A stretch of 53,037 nt of DNA from Nocardia sp. MH4 (lineage in GTDB: Bacteria; Actinomycetota; Actinomycetes; Mycobacteriales; Mycobacteriaceae), in contig NZ_LPNR01000079.1 of NCBI RefSeq assembly GCF_019266065.1, positions 1-53,037 of the forward strand, given 5' to 3'. A program made the position numbers and the translations under genes. The notes beneath the pieces are model-generated. The model saw nothing but the letters and a program-made list of their open reading frames with translations, was not told the origin of the DNA and made no database searches. Each line of letters opens with the position of its first letter. Within the stretch, counting starts at the first letter, position 1. Shown one piece after another: positions 19,879-27,587 of this stretch.

Positions 19879-19884
19879 CACAAT
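19879..19884 (+). promoter_or_regulatory. Likely -10 of a leaderless transcript
   Basis: CACAAT ends 6 bases before the ATG of the cysteine leader at 19891. That distance would put transcription start at the A of the ATG, meaning a leaderless message, a common design in mycobacteria and relatives. No clear -35 was found at the usual distance. Confidence 0.45.
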
Positions 19885-19890
19885 AGGCCC

Positions 19891-19983
19891 ATGCACGCAA
19901 CTGGAGTACGACTCGTGGCCCGGCGCCACGTCGACTTCCAGCGCGTCTGCAGCGCCTGTTGTCGGCCCGGTTTCCCCCGGTAG
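19891..19983 (+). CDS. Cysteine-coding leader peptide of the sulfate-reduction operon
   Basis: This is a 30-residue ORF with ATG 19891 and TAG 19981-19983. Its peptide includes RRHVDFQRVCSACC, so three Cys codons cluster near the 3' half. The pattern RHVDxxR followed by Ser/Cys resembles putative attenuator leader peptides widespread in actinobacteria upstream of sulfur genes, as recalled. The mycobacterial examples with Cys tracts have been shown to sense cysteine supply through ribosome stalling. The stop is 130 bases upstream of the sulfite reductase ATG. In this window it probably lets low cysteine raise expression of the operon. That is inferred, not shown. Confidence 0.72.
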   Translation: MHATGVRLVARRHVDFQRVCSACCRPGFPR

Positions 19984-20113
19984 CGCAGCGGCGTCCACGC
20001 CCGGGTATCCCCCGGTGCCATCGACTTTCATCGGCCCGCTGACCACCTGACGCGAGCCAGCCCCTCGCGCCTTCAGCACGGATGTACCACCCACCCCGCA
20101 GGAGCGACCCCAC

Positions 20114-21904
20114 ATGACGTCGAGCACCGACGCCGCTTCGACCGAACAGTCGTCGCCGGCCCGCCCCGAGCGCCCGGCGGCCGAACGCCGCGTCCGGCCC
20201 GATCGGCCGCGCAGCGAAGCCCCCGTCGCGCCGCGCGAGCGCACCGGCAAGCCCGTGCGCCGCCGCTCCGAAGGCCAGTGGGCCCTCGGCTACCGCGAGC
20301 CGCTGAACCCGAACGAGCAGTCCAAGAAGGACGACAACCCGCTCAACGTGCGCGCGCGCATCGAGAACATCTACGCCAAGGGCGGCTTCGACTCGATCGA
20401 CAAGGCCGATCTGCGTGGCCGCTTCCGCTGGTGGGGTCTCTACACCCAGCGCGAAGAGGGCTACGACGGCACCTGGACCGACGACGACAACATCGACATC
20501 CTCGAAGCCAAGTACTTCATGATGCGGGTGCGCTGCGATGCCGGCGCGCTCAATGTCGCCCAGCTGCGCACCATCGGCGGCATCTCCACCGAGTTCGGCC
20601 GCGACACCGCCGACCTGTCGGACCGCGAGAACGTCCAGTACCACTGGATCGAGGTCGAGAACGTCCCCGAGATCTGGCGACGGCTCGAGTCGGTCGGCCT
20701 GCACACCACCGAGGCCTGCGGTGACTGCCCCCGCGTCGTCCTCGGTTCGCCGCTGGCCGGTGAGTCGCTCGACGAGATCATCGACCCGACCTGGGCCATC
20801 GACGAGATCGTCGAGCGCTATATCGGGAAGAAGGAGTACTCCAACCTTCCCCGCAAGTTCAAGACGGCGATCTCGGGCCAGCAGGACGTGGTCCACGAGA
20901 TCAACGACGTCGCCTTCGTCGGCGTGAACCACCCCGAGCACGGCCCCGGCCTCGACCTGTGGGTCGGCGGCGGCCTGTCGACCAACCCGATGCTGGCCAA
21001 GCGGGTCGGCGCGTGGGTGCCGCTCGACGAGGTGCCCGACGTGTGGGAGGCCGTGGTCTCGCTGTTCCGCGACTACGGCTACCGCCGCCTGCGCACCAAG
21101 GCCCGTCTGAAGTTCCTCATCAAGGACTGGGGCATCGAGAAGTTCCGTCAGGTGCTCGAGGACGAGTACCTCGGGCGCAAGCTGATCGACGGTCCGGCCC
21201 CGGAGCAGCCCGCCAAGCCGATCGACCACGTCGGCGTGCAGAAGCTGCGCAACGGACTCAACGCCGTCGGCTTCTCCCCCATCGCCGGTCGGGTCTCGGG
21301 CACCATCCTGAGCAAGGTCGCCGACGCCGCCGAGAAGTACGGCTCGGACCGCATCCGCTTCACCCCGTACCAGAAGCTGATCATCCTCGACATCGCCGAC
21401 GACCAGGTCGACGCGCTGATCGACGAGCTCGAGCCGCTGGGTCTGCAGGCCCGCCCGTCGATCTGGCGGCGCAACCTGCTCGCCTGCTCGGGCATCGAGT
21501 TCTGCAAGCTGTCCTTCGTCGAGACCCGCAAGCGCTCGCAGGTGCTCGCGCCGGAACTCGAGCAGCGCCTGGCCGACATCAACGCCGAACTCGACGTGCC
21601 GATCACCATCAACATCAACGGCTGCCCGAATTCCTGCGGCCGGTCCCAGATCGCCGACATCGGCTTCAAGGGTCAGCTCGTCGACGACGGCAACGGGAAT
21701 CAGGTCGAGGGTTTCCAGGTTCACCTGGGTGGCAGCCTCGGCCTGGACTCCGGATTCGGCCGCAAGCTGCGTCAGCACAAGGTGACCAGCGTCGAGCTCG
21801 GTGACTACATCGACCGCGTCGTCCGCAACTTCGTCAAGAACCGGGAAGCCGGTGAGCGGTTCGCGGTGTGGGCCGTGCGCGCCGACGAGGCCGACCTCCG
21901 CTAG
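20114..21904 (+). CDS. nirA: Ferredoxin-dependent sulfite reductase (NirA/SirA)
   Basis: This enzyme reduces sulfite to sulfide using siroheme and a 4Fe-4S cluster. The 596-residue protein has Cys at 458, 464, 504 and 508 (CSGIEFC and NGCPNSC), which are the cluster and siroheme ligands. Tyr110 in YTQREEGY and Cys in TTEACGDC correspond to the residues reported to be cross-linked in M. tuberculosis NirA. The first 55 residues are a Pro/Arg-rich extension, likely disordered. The ribosome site is GGAG 20100-20104. It is first in the operon with cysH, cysD, cysN and cbiX. Confidence 0.96.
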   Translation: MTSSTDAASTEQSSPARPERPAAERRVRPDRPRSEAPVAPRERTGKPVRRRSEGQWALGYREPLNPNEQSKKDDNPLNVRARIENIYAKGGFDSIDKADLRGRFRWWGLYTQREEGYDGTWTDDDNIDILEAKYFMMRVRCDAGALNVAQLRTIGGISTEFGRDTADLSDRENVQYHWIEVENVPEIWRRLESVGLHTTEACGDCPRVVLGSPLAGESLDEIIDPTWAIDEIVERYIGKKEYSNLPRKFKTAISGQQDVVHEINDVAFVGVNHPEHGPGLDLWVGGGLSTNPMLAKRVGAWVPLDEVPDVWEAVVSLFRDYGYRRLRTKARLKFLIKDWGIEKFRQVLEDEYLGRKLIDGPAPEQPAKPIDHVGVQKLRNGLNAVGFSPIAGRVSGTILSKVADAAEKYGSDRIRFTPYQKLIILDIADDQVDALIDELEPLGLQARPSIWRRNLLACSGIEFCKLSFVETRKRSQVLAPELEQRLADINAELDVPITININGCPNSCGRSQIADIGFKGQLVDDGNGNQVEGFQVHLGGSLGLDSGFGRKLRQHKVTSVELGDYIDRVVRNFVKNREAGERFAVWAVRADEADLR

Positions 21905-21924
21905 TGGATGAGGGGATCTCAACT

Positions 21925-22644
21925 GTGACAACGAATCTCGCCGCGAAGCTGTCCGAGGACGAGCTGCGGTCCATCGCCGAGCAAGGCGCGGCCGAGCTCG
22001 GTACCGAGGCCTCGGCCGCCGACCTGATCGCCTGGACCGACCGCACATTCGGAAACGGCTACATCGTCGCCTCCAACATGCAGGACGGCGTGCTGGTGCA
22101 CCTGGCCGCGCAGACCCGGCCCGGTGTCGACGTGCTGTTCCTCGACACCGGCTACCACTTCGCCGAGACCCTCGGCACCCGCGACGCGGTCGAGGCCGTG
22201 TACGGCGTGAACGTGATCAACGTGCGCCCCGAACACAGCGTCACCGAACAGGATCAGCTGCTCGGCAAGGATCTGTTCGCCCGCGACGCCGCCGAATGCT
22301 GCCGGTTGCGTAAGGTCGTTCCGCTGAAGAAGTCCCTCGCCGGCTACAACGCCTGGGTCACCGGTATCCGCCGCGTCGAGGCGCCGACCCGCGCCAACGC
22401 ACCGCTGATCTCGTTCGACGAAGCCTTCGGACTGGTGAAGATCAACCCGATCGCGCCGTGGTCCGACGACGAGATGCAGGCCTACATCGAGGCCAACGGC
22501 ATTCTCGTCAATCCCCTGGTGGAGGAGGGTTATCCGTCCATCGGCTGCGCGCCGTGCACGCGTAAGCCCGAGCCGGGGTCCGATCCGCGCAGCGGACGCT
22601 GGGCCGGCCTCGCCAAGACCGAATGCGGATTGCACCAGTCATGA
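21925..22644 (+). CDS. cysH: APS reductase CysH, 4Fe-4S type
   Basis: CysH reduces adenosine 5'-phosphosulfate to sulfite. The 239-residue protein has Cys pairs CC at 125-126 and CxxC at 208-211, which bind the 4Fe-4S cluster and mark the APS-using subtype rather than PAPS-using. The catalytic ECGLH near the C-terminus is intact. I chose GTG 21925 because GAGGGG lies 8-9 bases upstream. The in-frame GTG 21904 overlaps the nirA stop and has a weaker site. It is 20 bases downstream of nirA. Confidence 0.95.
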   Translation: MTTNLAAKLSEDELRSIAEQGAAELGTEASAADLIAWTDRTFGNGYIVASNMQDGVLVHLAAQTRPGVDVLFLDTGYHFAETLGTRDAVEAVYGVNVINVRPEHSVTEQDQLLGKDLFARDAAECCRLRKVVPLKKSLAGYNAWVTGIRRVEAPTRANAPLISFDEAFGLVKINPIAPWSDDEMQAYIEANGILVNPLVEEGYPSIGCAPCTRKPEPGSDPRSGRWAGLAKTECGLHQS

Positions 22645-22716
22645 CCACGTCAGCGCCCGGAGGCGGAAGCCTGCGTCACCGCGAAGGGCGCCGTGGGCAT
22701 GCAGATAGGACACAGC

Positions 22717-23676
22717 ATGACCATCACCACCACCGGGAGTGAGCCTGTGAGTACCAACACCACCGAACGCGACCTCGGCCTGACCGAGTTCGACACCCTC
22801 GCGGCGCTGGAATCCGAGGCGATCCACATCTTCCGTGAGGTCGCGGGCGAATTCGAGCGGCCGGTGATCCTGTTCTCCGGCGGCAAGGACTCGACCGTGC
22901 TGCTGCATCTGGCGCTCAAGGCCTTCTGGCCCGCGCCGCTGCCGTTCGCGCTGCTGCACGTCGACACCGGGCACAACCTGGACGAGGTGCTCGAGTTCCG
23001 CGACAAGGTGGTGGAGAAGTACGGTCTGCGCCTGCACGTGGCCTCGGTCGAGGAGTACCTGGCCGACGGCCGCCTCACCGAGCGCCCCGACGGCATCCGC
23101 AACCCGCTGCAGACCGTCCCGCTGCTCGACGCCATCACCGAGCACCGCTTCGACGCGGTCTTCGGCGGCGGCCGCCGCGACGAGGAGCGCTCGCGCGCCA
23201 AGGAGCGGATCTTCTCGCTGCGCAACGCCTTCGGCCAGTGGGACCCGAAGCGCCAGCGTCCCGAGCTGTGGAACCTCTACAACGGCAAGCACGCCCCGGG
23301 CGAGCACGTGCGGGTGTTCCCCCTGAGCAACTGGACCGAGCTCGACATCTGGCGCTACATCGCCCGCGAGGACATCGATCTGGCCAGCATCTACTACGCC
23401 CACGAGCGCCCGGTGTACCAGCGCGACGGCATGTGGATGACCCCCGGCGTCTGGGGCGGCCCGACCGAGAACGAGGTCCTCGAGACCCGCTCGGTGCGCT
23501 ACCGCACCGTCGGTGACGGTTCCACCACCGGCGCCATCATCTCCGACGCCGCCGACAACGAGGCCATCCTGGCCGAGGTCGCCGCGTCCCGACTGACCGA
23601 ACGTGGTGCGACCCGTGGCGACGACCGCGTGTCCGAGGCCGCCATGGAAGACCGCAAGCGAGAGGGTTATTTCTGA
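22717..23676 (+). CDS. cysD: Sulfate adenylyltransferase subunit CysD
   Basis: CysD is the catalytic subunit that forms APS from sulfate and ATP, working with CysN. The PP-loop SGGKDSTVLLHLALK near the N-terminus and the C-terminal segment ERGATRGDDRVSEAAMEDRKREGYF, a family hallmark, are present. Two starts are plausible. ATG 22717 has AGGA 6 bases before it, and GTG 22747 has GGGAG 8 bases before it. I chose the ATG; the longer protein has 319 residues. The stop overlaps the ATG of a 28-codon mini-ORF (TGATG), itself coupled to cysN. Confidence 0.95.
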   Translation: MTITTTGSEPVSTNTTERDLGLTEFDTLAALESEAIHIFREVAGEFERPVILFSGGKDSTVLLHLALKAFWPAPLPFALLHVDTGHNLDEVLEFRDKVVEKYGLRLHVASVEEYLADGRLTERPDGIRNPLQTVPLLDAITEHRFDAVFGGGRRDEERSRAKERIFSLRNAFGQWDPKRQRPELWNLYNGKHAPGEHVRVFPLSNWTELDIWRYIAREDIDLASIYYAHERPVYQRDGMWMTPGVWGGPTENEVLETRSVRYRTVGDGSTTGAIISDAADNEAILAEVAASRLTERGATRGDDRVSEAAMEDRKREGYF

Positions 23677-23762
23677 TGTCCGACCTATTGAGGCTGGCCA
23701 CCGCCGGTTCTGTCGACGACCATGGGCACAGCCACGCTGGTCGGACGGAGGCGCGACAGTGA
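23676..23762 (+). CDS. Mini-ORF: degenerate tandem copy of the cysN 5' end, translationally coupled
   Basis: This is a 28-residue ORF whose ATG overlaps the cysD stop and whose TGA overlaps the cysN GTG. It begins MSDLLRLATAGSVDD, identical to the first 15 residues of CysN, then diverges to HGHSHAGRTEARQ. Bases 23694-23720 match 23777-23803 exactly, and the block CTGGTCGGACGG recurs at 23737-23748 and 23816-23827. Codons 2, 5 and 6 differ synonymously (TCC/AGC, TTG/CTT, AGG/CGC). A +4 shift breaks the P-loop. GGAGG at 23747-23751, inside this ORF, is the ribosome site for cysN. It may be a decaying duplication or a coupling peptide. Confidence 0.6.
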   Translation: MSDLLRLATAGSVDDHGHSHAGRTEARQ

Positions 23763-23827
23763 GCGACCTACTTCGCCTGGCCACCGCCGGTTCTGTCGAC
23801 GACGGCAAGTCCACCCTGGTCGGACGG
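23694..23827 (+). repeat. Imperfect tandem duplication at the cysD-cysN junction
   Basis: Two copies of the cysN 5' end lie 83 bases apart. The first 27-base match is exact (23694-23720 and 23777-23803). After a region that differs by 4 bases in length, a 12-base block (CTGGTCGGACGG) matches again at 23737-23748 and 23816-23827. Upstream, the six codons agree in protein but differ in several bases. Confidence 0.85.
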
Positions 23828-25054
23828 CTGCTCTACGACACCAAGTCCGTGCTGGCCGATCAGATCGACGCCGTCACCCGCGCCTCGGTCGACAAGGGTC
23901 TGTCCACCCCGGACCTGTCGCTGCTCGTCGACGGCCTGCGCGCCGAGCGTGAGCAGGGCATCACCATCGACGTGGCGTACCGCTACTTCGCCACGCCCAA
24001 GCGGTCTTTCGTGCTGGCCGACACCCCCGGTCACGTGCAGTACACCCGCAACACGGTGTCCGGCGCGTCCACCGCGCAGCTGGTGATCCTGCTGGTCGAC
24101 GCGCGCAAGGGCGTCATCGAGCAGACCCGTCGCCACGCCGCCGTGCTGGCGCTGCTGGGTGTGCCGAAGCTGGTGCTGGCCGTGAACAAGATCGACCTGG
24201 TCGACAATCCGGCCGAGGTGTTCGCCGCGATCTCCGCGGAGTTCAACGCGCTGACCTCGAAGCTGGGCTGGGCCGACGAGGACGTCCTCGAGATCCCGGT
24301 GTCGGCGCTGCACGGCGACAATATCGCCAGCCGCTCGGACAACACCCCGTACTACGACGGCCCGTCGCTGATCGAGCACCTGGAATCGGTGCCGGTGGAC
24401 GCGGATTCGACCGGAACGCACGCCCTGGGCCTGCGCTTCCCGGTGCAGTACGTGATCCGTCCGCGCACCGCCGAGTACCCCGACTACCGTGGCTACGCGG
24501 GTCAGATCGCGGCCGGTTCGGTCTCCCCCGGTGACGAGATCGTGGTGCTGCCCTCGGGCAAGCGCACCACCGTCGAGCGCATCGATACCCCCGACGGTGA
24601 ACTCGCCGTCGCGCAGGTGGGCCGCAGCGTGACGCTGATCCTGGCCGACGAGGTCGACATCTCCCGCGGCGACATCATCGCCTCGGTGGCCGACGCCCCG
24701 GAGGCGATCGACACCTTCGACGCGACCGTGTGCTGGCTCGGCGACAAGTCGCTGCGCCCCGGCGCCCGGCTGCTGCTCAAGCACGGCGCCAAGACCACGC
24801 AGGCGATCGTCGGTGCGCTCGTGGAGCGCTTCGACGAGCAGACCCTGACGGCCGAGCCGAGCCCGGAGACGCTGGAGCTCAACGATATCGGCCGCGTGTC
24901 GCTGCGCCTGGCCGAGCCGATCCCGGCCGATGACTACCGCACCAACCGGCACACCGGGTCGTTCCTGCTGATCGATCCCGCCGGTGGCAACACCCTCGCC
25001 GCCGGCCTGGTCGGCGATGTGCTGACCTCGGTCGAGGTCGGTACCGCGGTCTGA
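23759..25054 (+). CDS. cysN: Sulfate adenylyltransferase subunit CysN
   Basis: CysN is the GTPase subunit that couples GTP hydrolysis to APS formation by CysD. The 431-residue protein has G1 GSVDDGKSTL at about residues 12-21, G3 DTPGH and G4 NKIDLVD, then the EF-Tu-like beta barrels. It ends at the barrel domains: no CysC (APS kinase) domain is fused, unlike M. tuberculosis CysNC. This suits a pathway using APS reductase. GTG 23759 has GGAGG 7 bases upstream and overlaps the mini-ORF stop. The TGATG at the end couples it to cbiX. Confidence 0.96.
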   Translation: MSDLLRLATAGSVDDGKSTLVGRLLYDTKSVLADQIDAVTRASVDKGLSTPDLSLLVDGLRAEREQGITIDVAYRYFATPKRSFVLADTPGHVQYTRNTVSGASTAQLVILLVDARKGVIEQTRRHAAVLALLGVPKLVLAVNKIDLVDNPAEVFAAISAEFNALTSKLGWADEDVLEIPVSALHGDNIASRSDNTPYYDGPSLIEHLESVPVDADSTGTHALGLRFPVQYVIRPRTAEYPDYRGYAGQIAAGSVSPGDEIVVLPSGKRTTVERIDTPDGELAVAQVGRSVTLILADEVDISRGDIIASVADAPEAIDTFDATVCWLGDKSLRPGARLLLKHGAKTTQAIVGALVERFDEQTLTAEPSPETLELNDIGRVSLRLAEPIPADDYRTNRHTGSFLLIDPAGGNTLAAGLVGDVLTSVEVGTAV

Positions 25055-25839
25055 TGTCGCCCGTGCTCGCCCCGCTGCGTGGTGCCGTTGTGGCCCCGCG
25101 CGGCGGGAGCGAGCCCGCGCTGATCCTGGTCGCCCACGGCAGCCGTGACCCGCGTTCGGCGGCGAACGCGGCGGCCGTGCGCGATCTGGTCGCCGCGCAG
25201 CGACCGGACCTGACCGTCCGGCTCGCCTTTCTCGATCTCAACGCGCCGTCTGTCGACCAGGTCGTCGACGGGGTGGCCACGCTGGGGTTCACCCGCGCGA
25301 TCGTGGTACCGATGCTGCTGGGCAGCGCGTTCCACGCCCGCGTCGACCTGCCCGGCCTGCTCGACACGGCCCGGCGCAGGCATCCCCTGCTCCGGCTGGA
25401 TCAGGCCGATGTCCTCGGCCCCGACCCCCGCCTGCTCGACGCACTGTGCGACCGGATCATGGCGGCGATCCCCGAAGACACGGCGGGCCGGATCGGGATC
25501 GCCGTCGCCGCGGTCGGTTCCACGCGGCCCGGCGCCAACGAACGCACCGCCGACGTGGCCGCGCGGATCGCCCGGCGCACCGGTCTGCTCACCGAGATCT
25601 GCTTCGCGACCAGCGAACCCACCGTCCGCGGGGCGACCGATCGGCTGCGTGACCGTGGCGCCGAGCACGTCGTCGTCGCGCCGTGGTTCCTGGCGCCTGG
25701 CCTGCTCACCGACCGGTTGCGTACCGCCGCACCGGAATCCACCCACGCCCCGACACTCGGTACCCACCCGTCGCTCGCCGCCGTTGTGTGGGATCGCTAC
25801 GACGTGACCGTCGGCGCCGAGTGGGAACTGACCGCCTGA
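25054..25839 (+). CDS. Sirohydrochlorin chelatase-like protein (CbiX/SirB family)
   Basis: This family inserts Fe or Co into sirohydrochlorin, and the siroheme formed is the cofactor of the sulfite reductase in this operon. The 261-residue protein shows LILVAHGSRDPRS, containing the His-Gly-Ser-Arg metal-site motif, at about residues 26-38. The helix around VVPMLLGSAFHARVDLP follows, with a second half of the same fold (about 140-250). The position matches M. tuberculosis Rv2393. The ATG overlaps the cysN stop (TGATG). Confidence 0.9.
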   Translation: MSPVLAPLRGAVVAPRGGSEPALILVAHGSRDPRSAANAAAVRDLVAAQRPDLTVRLAFLDLNAPSVDQVVDGVATLGFTRAIVVPMLLGSAFHARVDLPGLLDTARRRHPLLRLDQADVLGPDPRLLDALCDRIMAAIPEDTAGRIGIAVAAVGSTRPGANERTADVAARIARRTGLLTEICFATSEPTVRGATDRLRDRGAEHVVVAPWFLAPGLLTDRLRTAAPESTHAPTLGTHPSLAAVVWDRYDVTVGAEWELTA

Positions 25840-25849
25840 ACAACCGATC

Positions 25850-27478
25850 TCAGGGGTGTGATGCTCCCGGTTCGGGTGCCGTCGCGACAGGGACGGGCGG
25901 GACTTCGGCGAGCGAATCCGGCAGGGCTACCGAGGCTTGACCCGGAATTTCTCCGGGAACCGACGTCGGGGTGTAGTCGATCGGAACACCGTGGCCGGGA
26001 TCGACCGGGCTGTCTGGCGTCTCCGGTGGGGCAGGGATCTCGAGCGTCAGAGTCAACGGGGCCGGGGCAGCCGGGAGGCCGGGTCCTGGTGCGGCCGAAT
26101 CCGGGGCGGTCGGCGAGTAGGTCACGGGGACACTCGCCGAACTCTCGACGAAACCACTGGATTCGGTCGTGGCGGCGTACCCCGACGAGGGTCCCGGCAT
26201 CGGTGAGGCCACCGAGGGATCGGCCACGGTCCGGTCCGGCTGCGCCCTGATCGATCCGATCGGCCGCATAGCGGCCCCGGCCCACAGGGTCGCCGGCAGT
26301 GCGTCGACCAGCACGGAACCCGGTATCGCGTCGACCCGCTCGCCCGGTAACGCCCGGCCGGGCACGGCGACCATCGCGCCACCCCGCCCGTCATCGGCGC
26401 GCAACAACCCCAGCGCGACCGAGAACAGCAGAGGCACGGCGACGGCGGCCGCGACGAACGCACCGCGTGACACCGGTCGGCGCACCGGAACCAGCACGGT
26501 GCCCGTCGCCGAGCGCCGGGCACCGAGCAGCGCGGCACCCCGGGCGATGGAGGTGCCCGGCTCCCGTTCGCGCACAACCGGACAGCGCAGCGCACCGGCC
26601 AAGGTGCGCGCGACGTCGTCCGGGGTTGCCGCGCCCCCGACGAGCAGCACCGCGTCGAGACGTGCGACGGAAAGCCCTGCGGTGCGCAGACATTCGTGCA
26701 CGAGCGGCAGTGAATCCCGGACGAGCTGGGCACGCACCGCGATCGCGCGCCGTGGATCCGAACCCGCACCCAGGTCCATCGCACCCAGTTCCATCGCACC
26801 CGGTTCCGCCGCGCCCAGTTCCATCGCGCCCGGTTCCGCCGCGCCCAGTTCCGCCGCAGCCAGTTCCGTAGCGTCCGGTTCCATCGCACCCAGTTCCCCA
26901 GCGCCCGGTTCCATCGCGCCCGCCAGGTCGTGCTCGGCGATCGCGAGCGCCGCGGCGGTCGAGCGACCACCGAAGGCGTAGGACCGGGCGGGGCGGCCGG
27001 CGATCCGGTGGCCCCGCCGGTCACGCACGACCACCGTGAGATCGAGCGAGGTCGCACCCAGGTCGTACACCAGCAGCGCCGCGACATCCGTTGCAGCATC
27101 GACGTTCTCGTCCGGCCGATCGAGCGCCGCCGCTGCCGCGATCGGCTCGGCCACCAGCGCGACCTCGCCCAGTCGCGCCCGCCCGAGTTCGCGCCGCAGC
27201 GCGGCGAGGTGTCGCTCGCTGTAAACCGCCGGGTGTGCCAACACGGTGTGCTCGGCCACCGCGCCGTGGGCGGCCATCGTCGCGCCGAGGACCCGGACGA
27301 CCAATTCTTCGGCCGGGGGCTCCTGCGGCAGCCCACCGGCGACGGTCAGATCGGCGAAACCGAGAATCCGGCCGTCATGGGAGGTGGTCCGGTCTCGCCG
27401 GACCACCGGATCGCCGCCGCCGACCGCCACGCAGACGGTATTGCGCGCACCGAGGGACACTCCCCATCCGACCACCAT
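25850..27478 (-). CDS. Membrane-anchored Hsp70-like ATPase with pentapeptide-repeat insert
   Basis: This is a 542-residue protein of the Hsp70/actin ATPase fold. Phosphate 1 motif GVSLGARNTVC lies near residues 6-16, phosphate 2 VYDLGATSLDLTVV at about 137-150, and adenosine motif LLVGGAATPDDV at about 278-289. Residues 187-238 are a low-complexity insert of 5-residue units such as GAMEL and GAAEP, encoded by a 15-base DNA repeat. One membrane helix follows at about 338-359, then a Pro/Ser-rich tail. No substrate-binding domain of DnaK is present. A paralogue lies at 34600-36846. The function is unknown. Confidence 0.8.
   Translation of the reverse strand: MVVGWGVSLGARNTVCVAVGGGDPVVRRDRTTSHDGRILGFADLTVAGGLPQEPPAEELVVRVLGATMAAHGAVAEHTVLAHPAVYSERHLAALRRELGRARLGEVALVAEPIAAAAALDRPDENVDAATDVAALLVYDLGATSLDLTVVVRDRRGHRIAGRPARSYAFGGRSTAAALAIAEHDLAGAMEPGAGELGAMEPDATELAAAELGAAEPGAMELGAAEPGAMELGAMDLGAGSDPRRAIAVRAQLVRDSLPLVHECLRTAGLSVARLDAVLLVGGAATPDDVARTLAGALRCPVVREREPGTSIARGAALLGARRSATGTVLVPVRRPVSRGAFVAAAVAVPLLFSVALGLLRADDGRGGAMVAVPGRALPGERVDAIPGSVLVDALPATLWAGAAMRPIGSIRAQPDRTVADPSVASPMPGPSSGYAATTESSGFVESSASVPVTYSPTAPDSAAPGPGLPAAPAPLTLTLEIPAPPETPDSPVDPGHGVPIDYTPTSVPGEIPGQASVALPDSLAEVPPVPVATAPEPGASHP
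26762..26925 (+). repeat. 15-base tandem repeat encoding a pentapeptide insert
   Basis: About ten imperfect copies of a 15-base unit lie in tandem, for example GCACCCAGTTCCATC, GCACCCGGTTCCGCC and GCGCCCGGTTCCATC. Read on the minus strand they encode GA[M/A]E[L/P] units in the Hsp70-like protein. The unit length keeps the frame, so copy number may vary between strains. Confidence 0.85.
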
Positions 27479-27537
27479 CGCTCACCAATCTCTCTCGGCC
27501 GACAGCGGCCGGGAACGTCTTTACCCGACCCGAAGAA

Positions 27538-27556
27538 ATAGTTTAGCCTCCCCTAA
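27538..27556 (+). promoter_or_regulatory. Candidate iron box (IdeR/DtxR type)
   Basis: ATAGTTTAGCCTCCCCTAA matches the IdeR consensus TTAGGTTAGGCTAACCTAA at 14 of 19 positions on the plus strand and 15 of 19 on the minus strand. It lies about 32 bases upstream of the ATG at 27588 and 59 bases from the divergent start at 27478, so it could control either gene. IdeR represses iron uptake genes when iron is replete. The call is by consensus only. Confidence 0.5.
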
Positions 27557-27587
27557 TCTCTTGTGGACACACCGGGTGGAGGCATCA

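Noticed and set aside
17253..19886. An 877-residue plus-strand frame
   Set aside because: It is antisense to DinB, HemW and SnoaL-like genes, all of which have recognisable family motifs.
19793..22048. A 751-residue minus-strand frame
   Set aside because: It is antisense to the sulfite reductase, which has all Cys ligands.
26762..26925. The 15-base repeats as a CRISPR array
   Set aside because: There are no spacers of distinct sequence, and the repeats code in frame for a protein insert.
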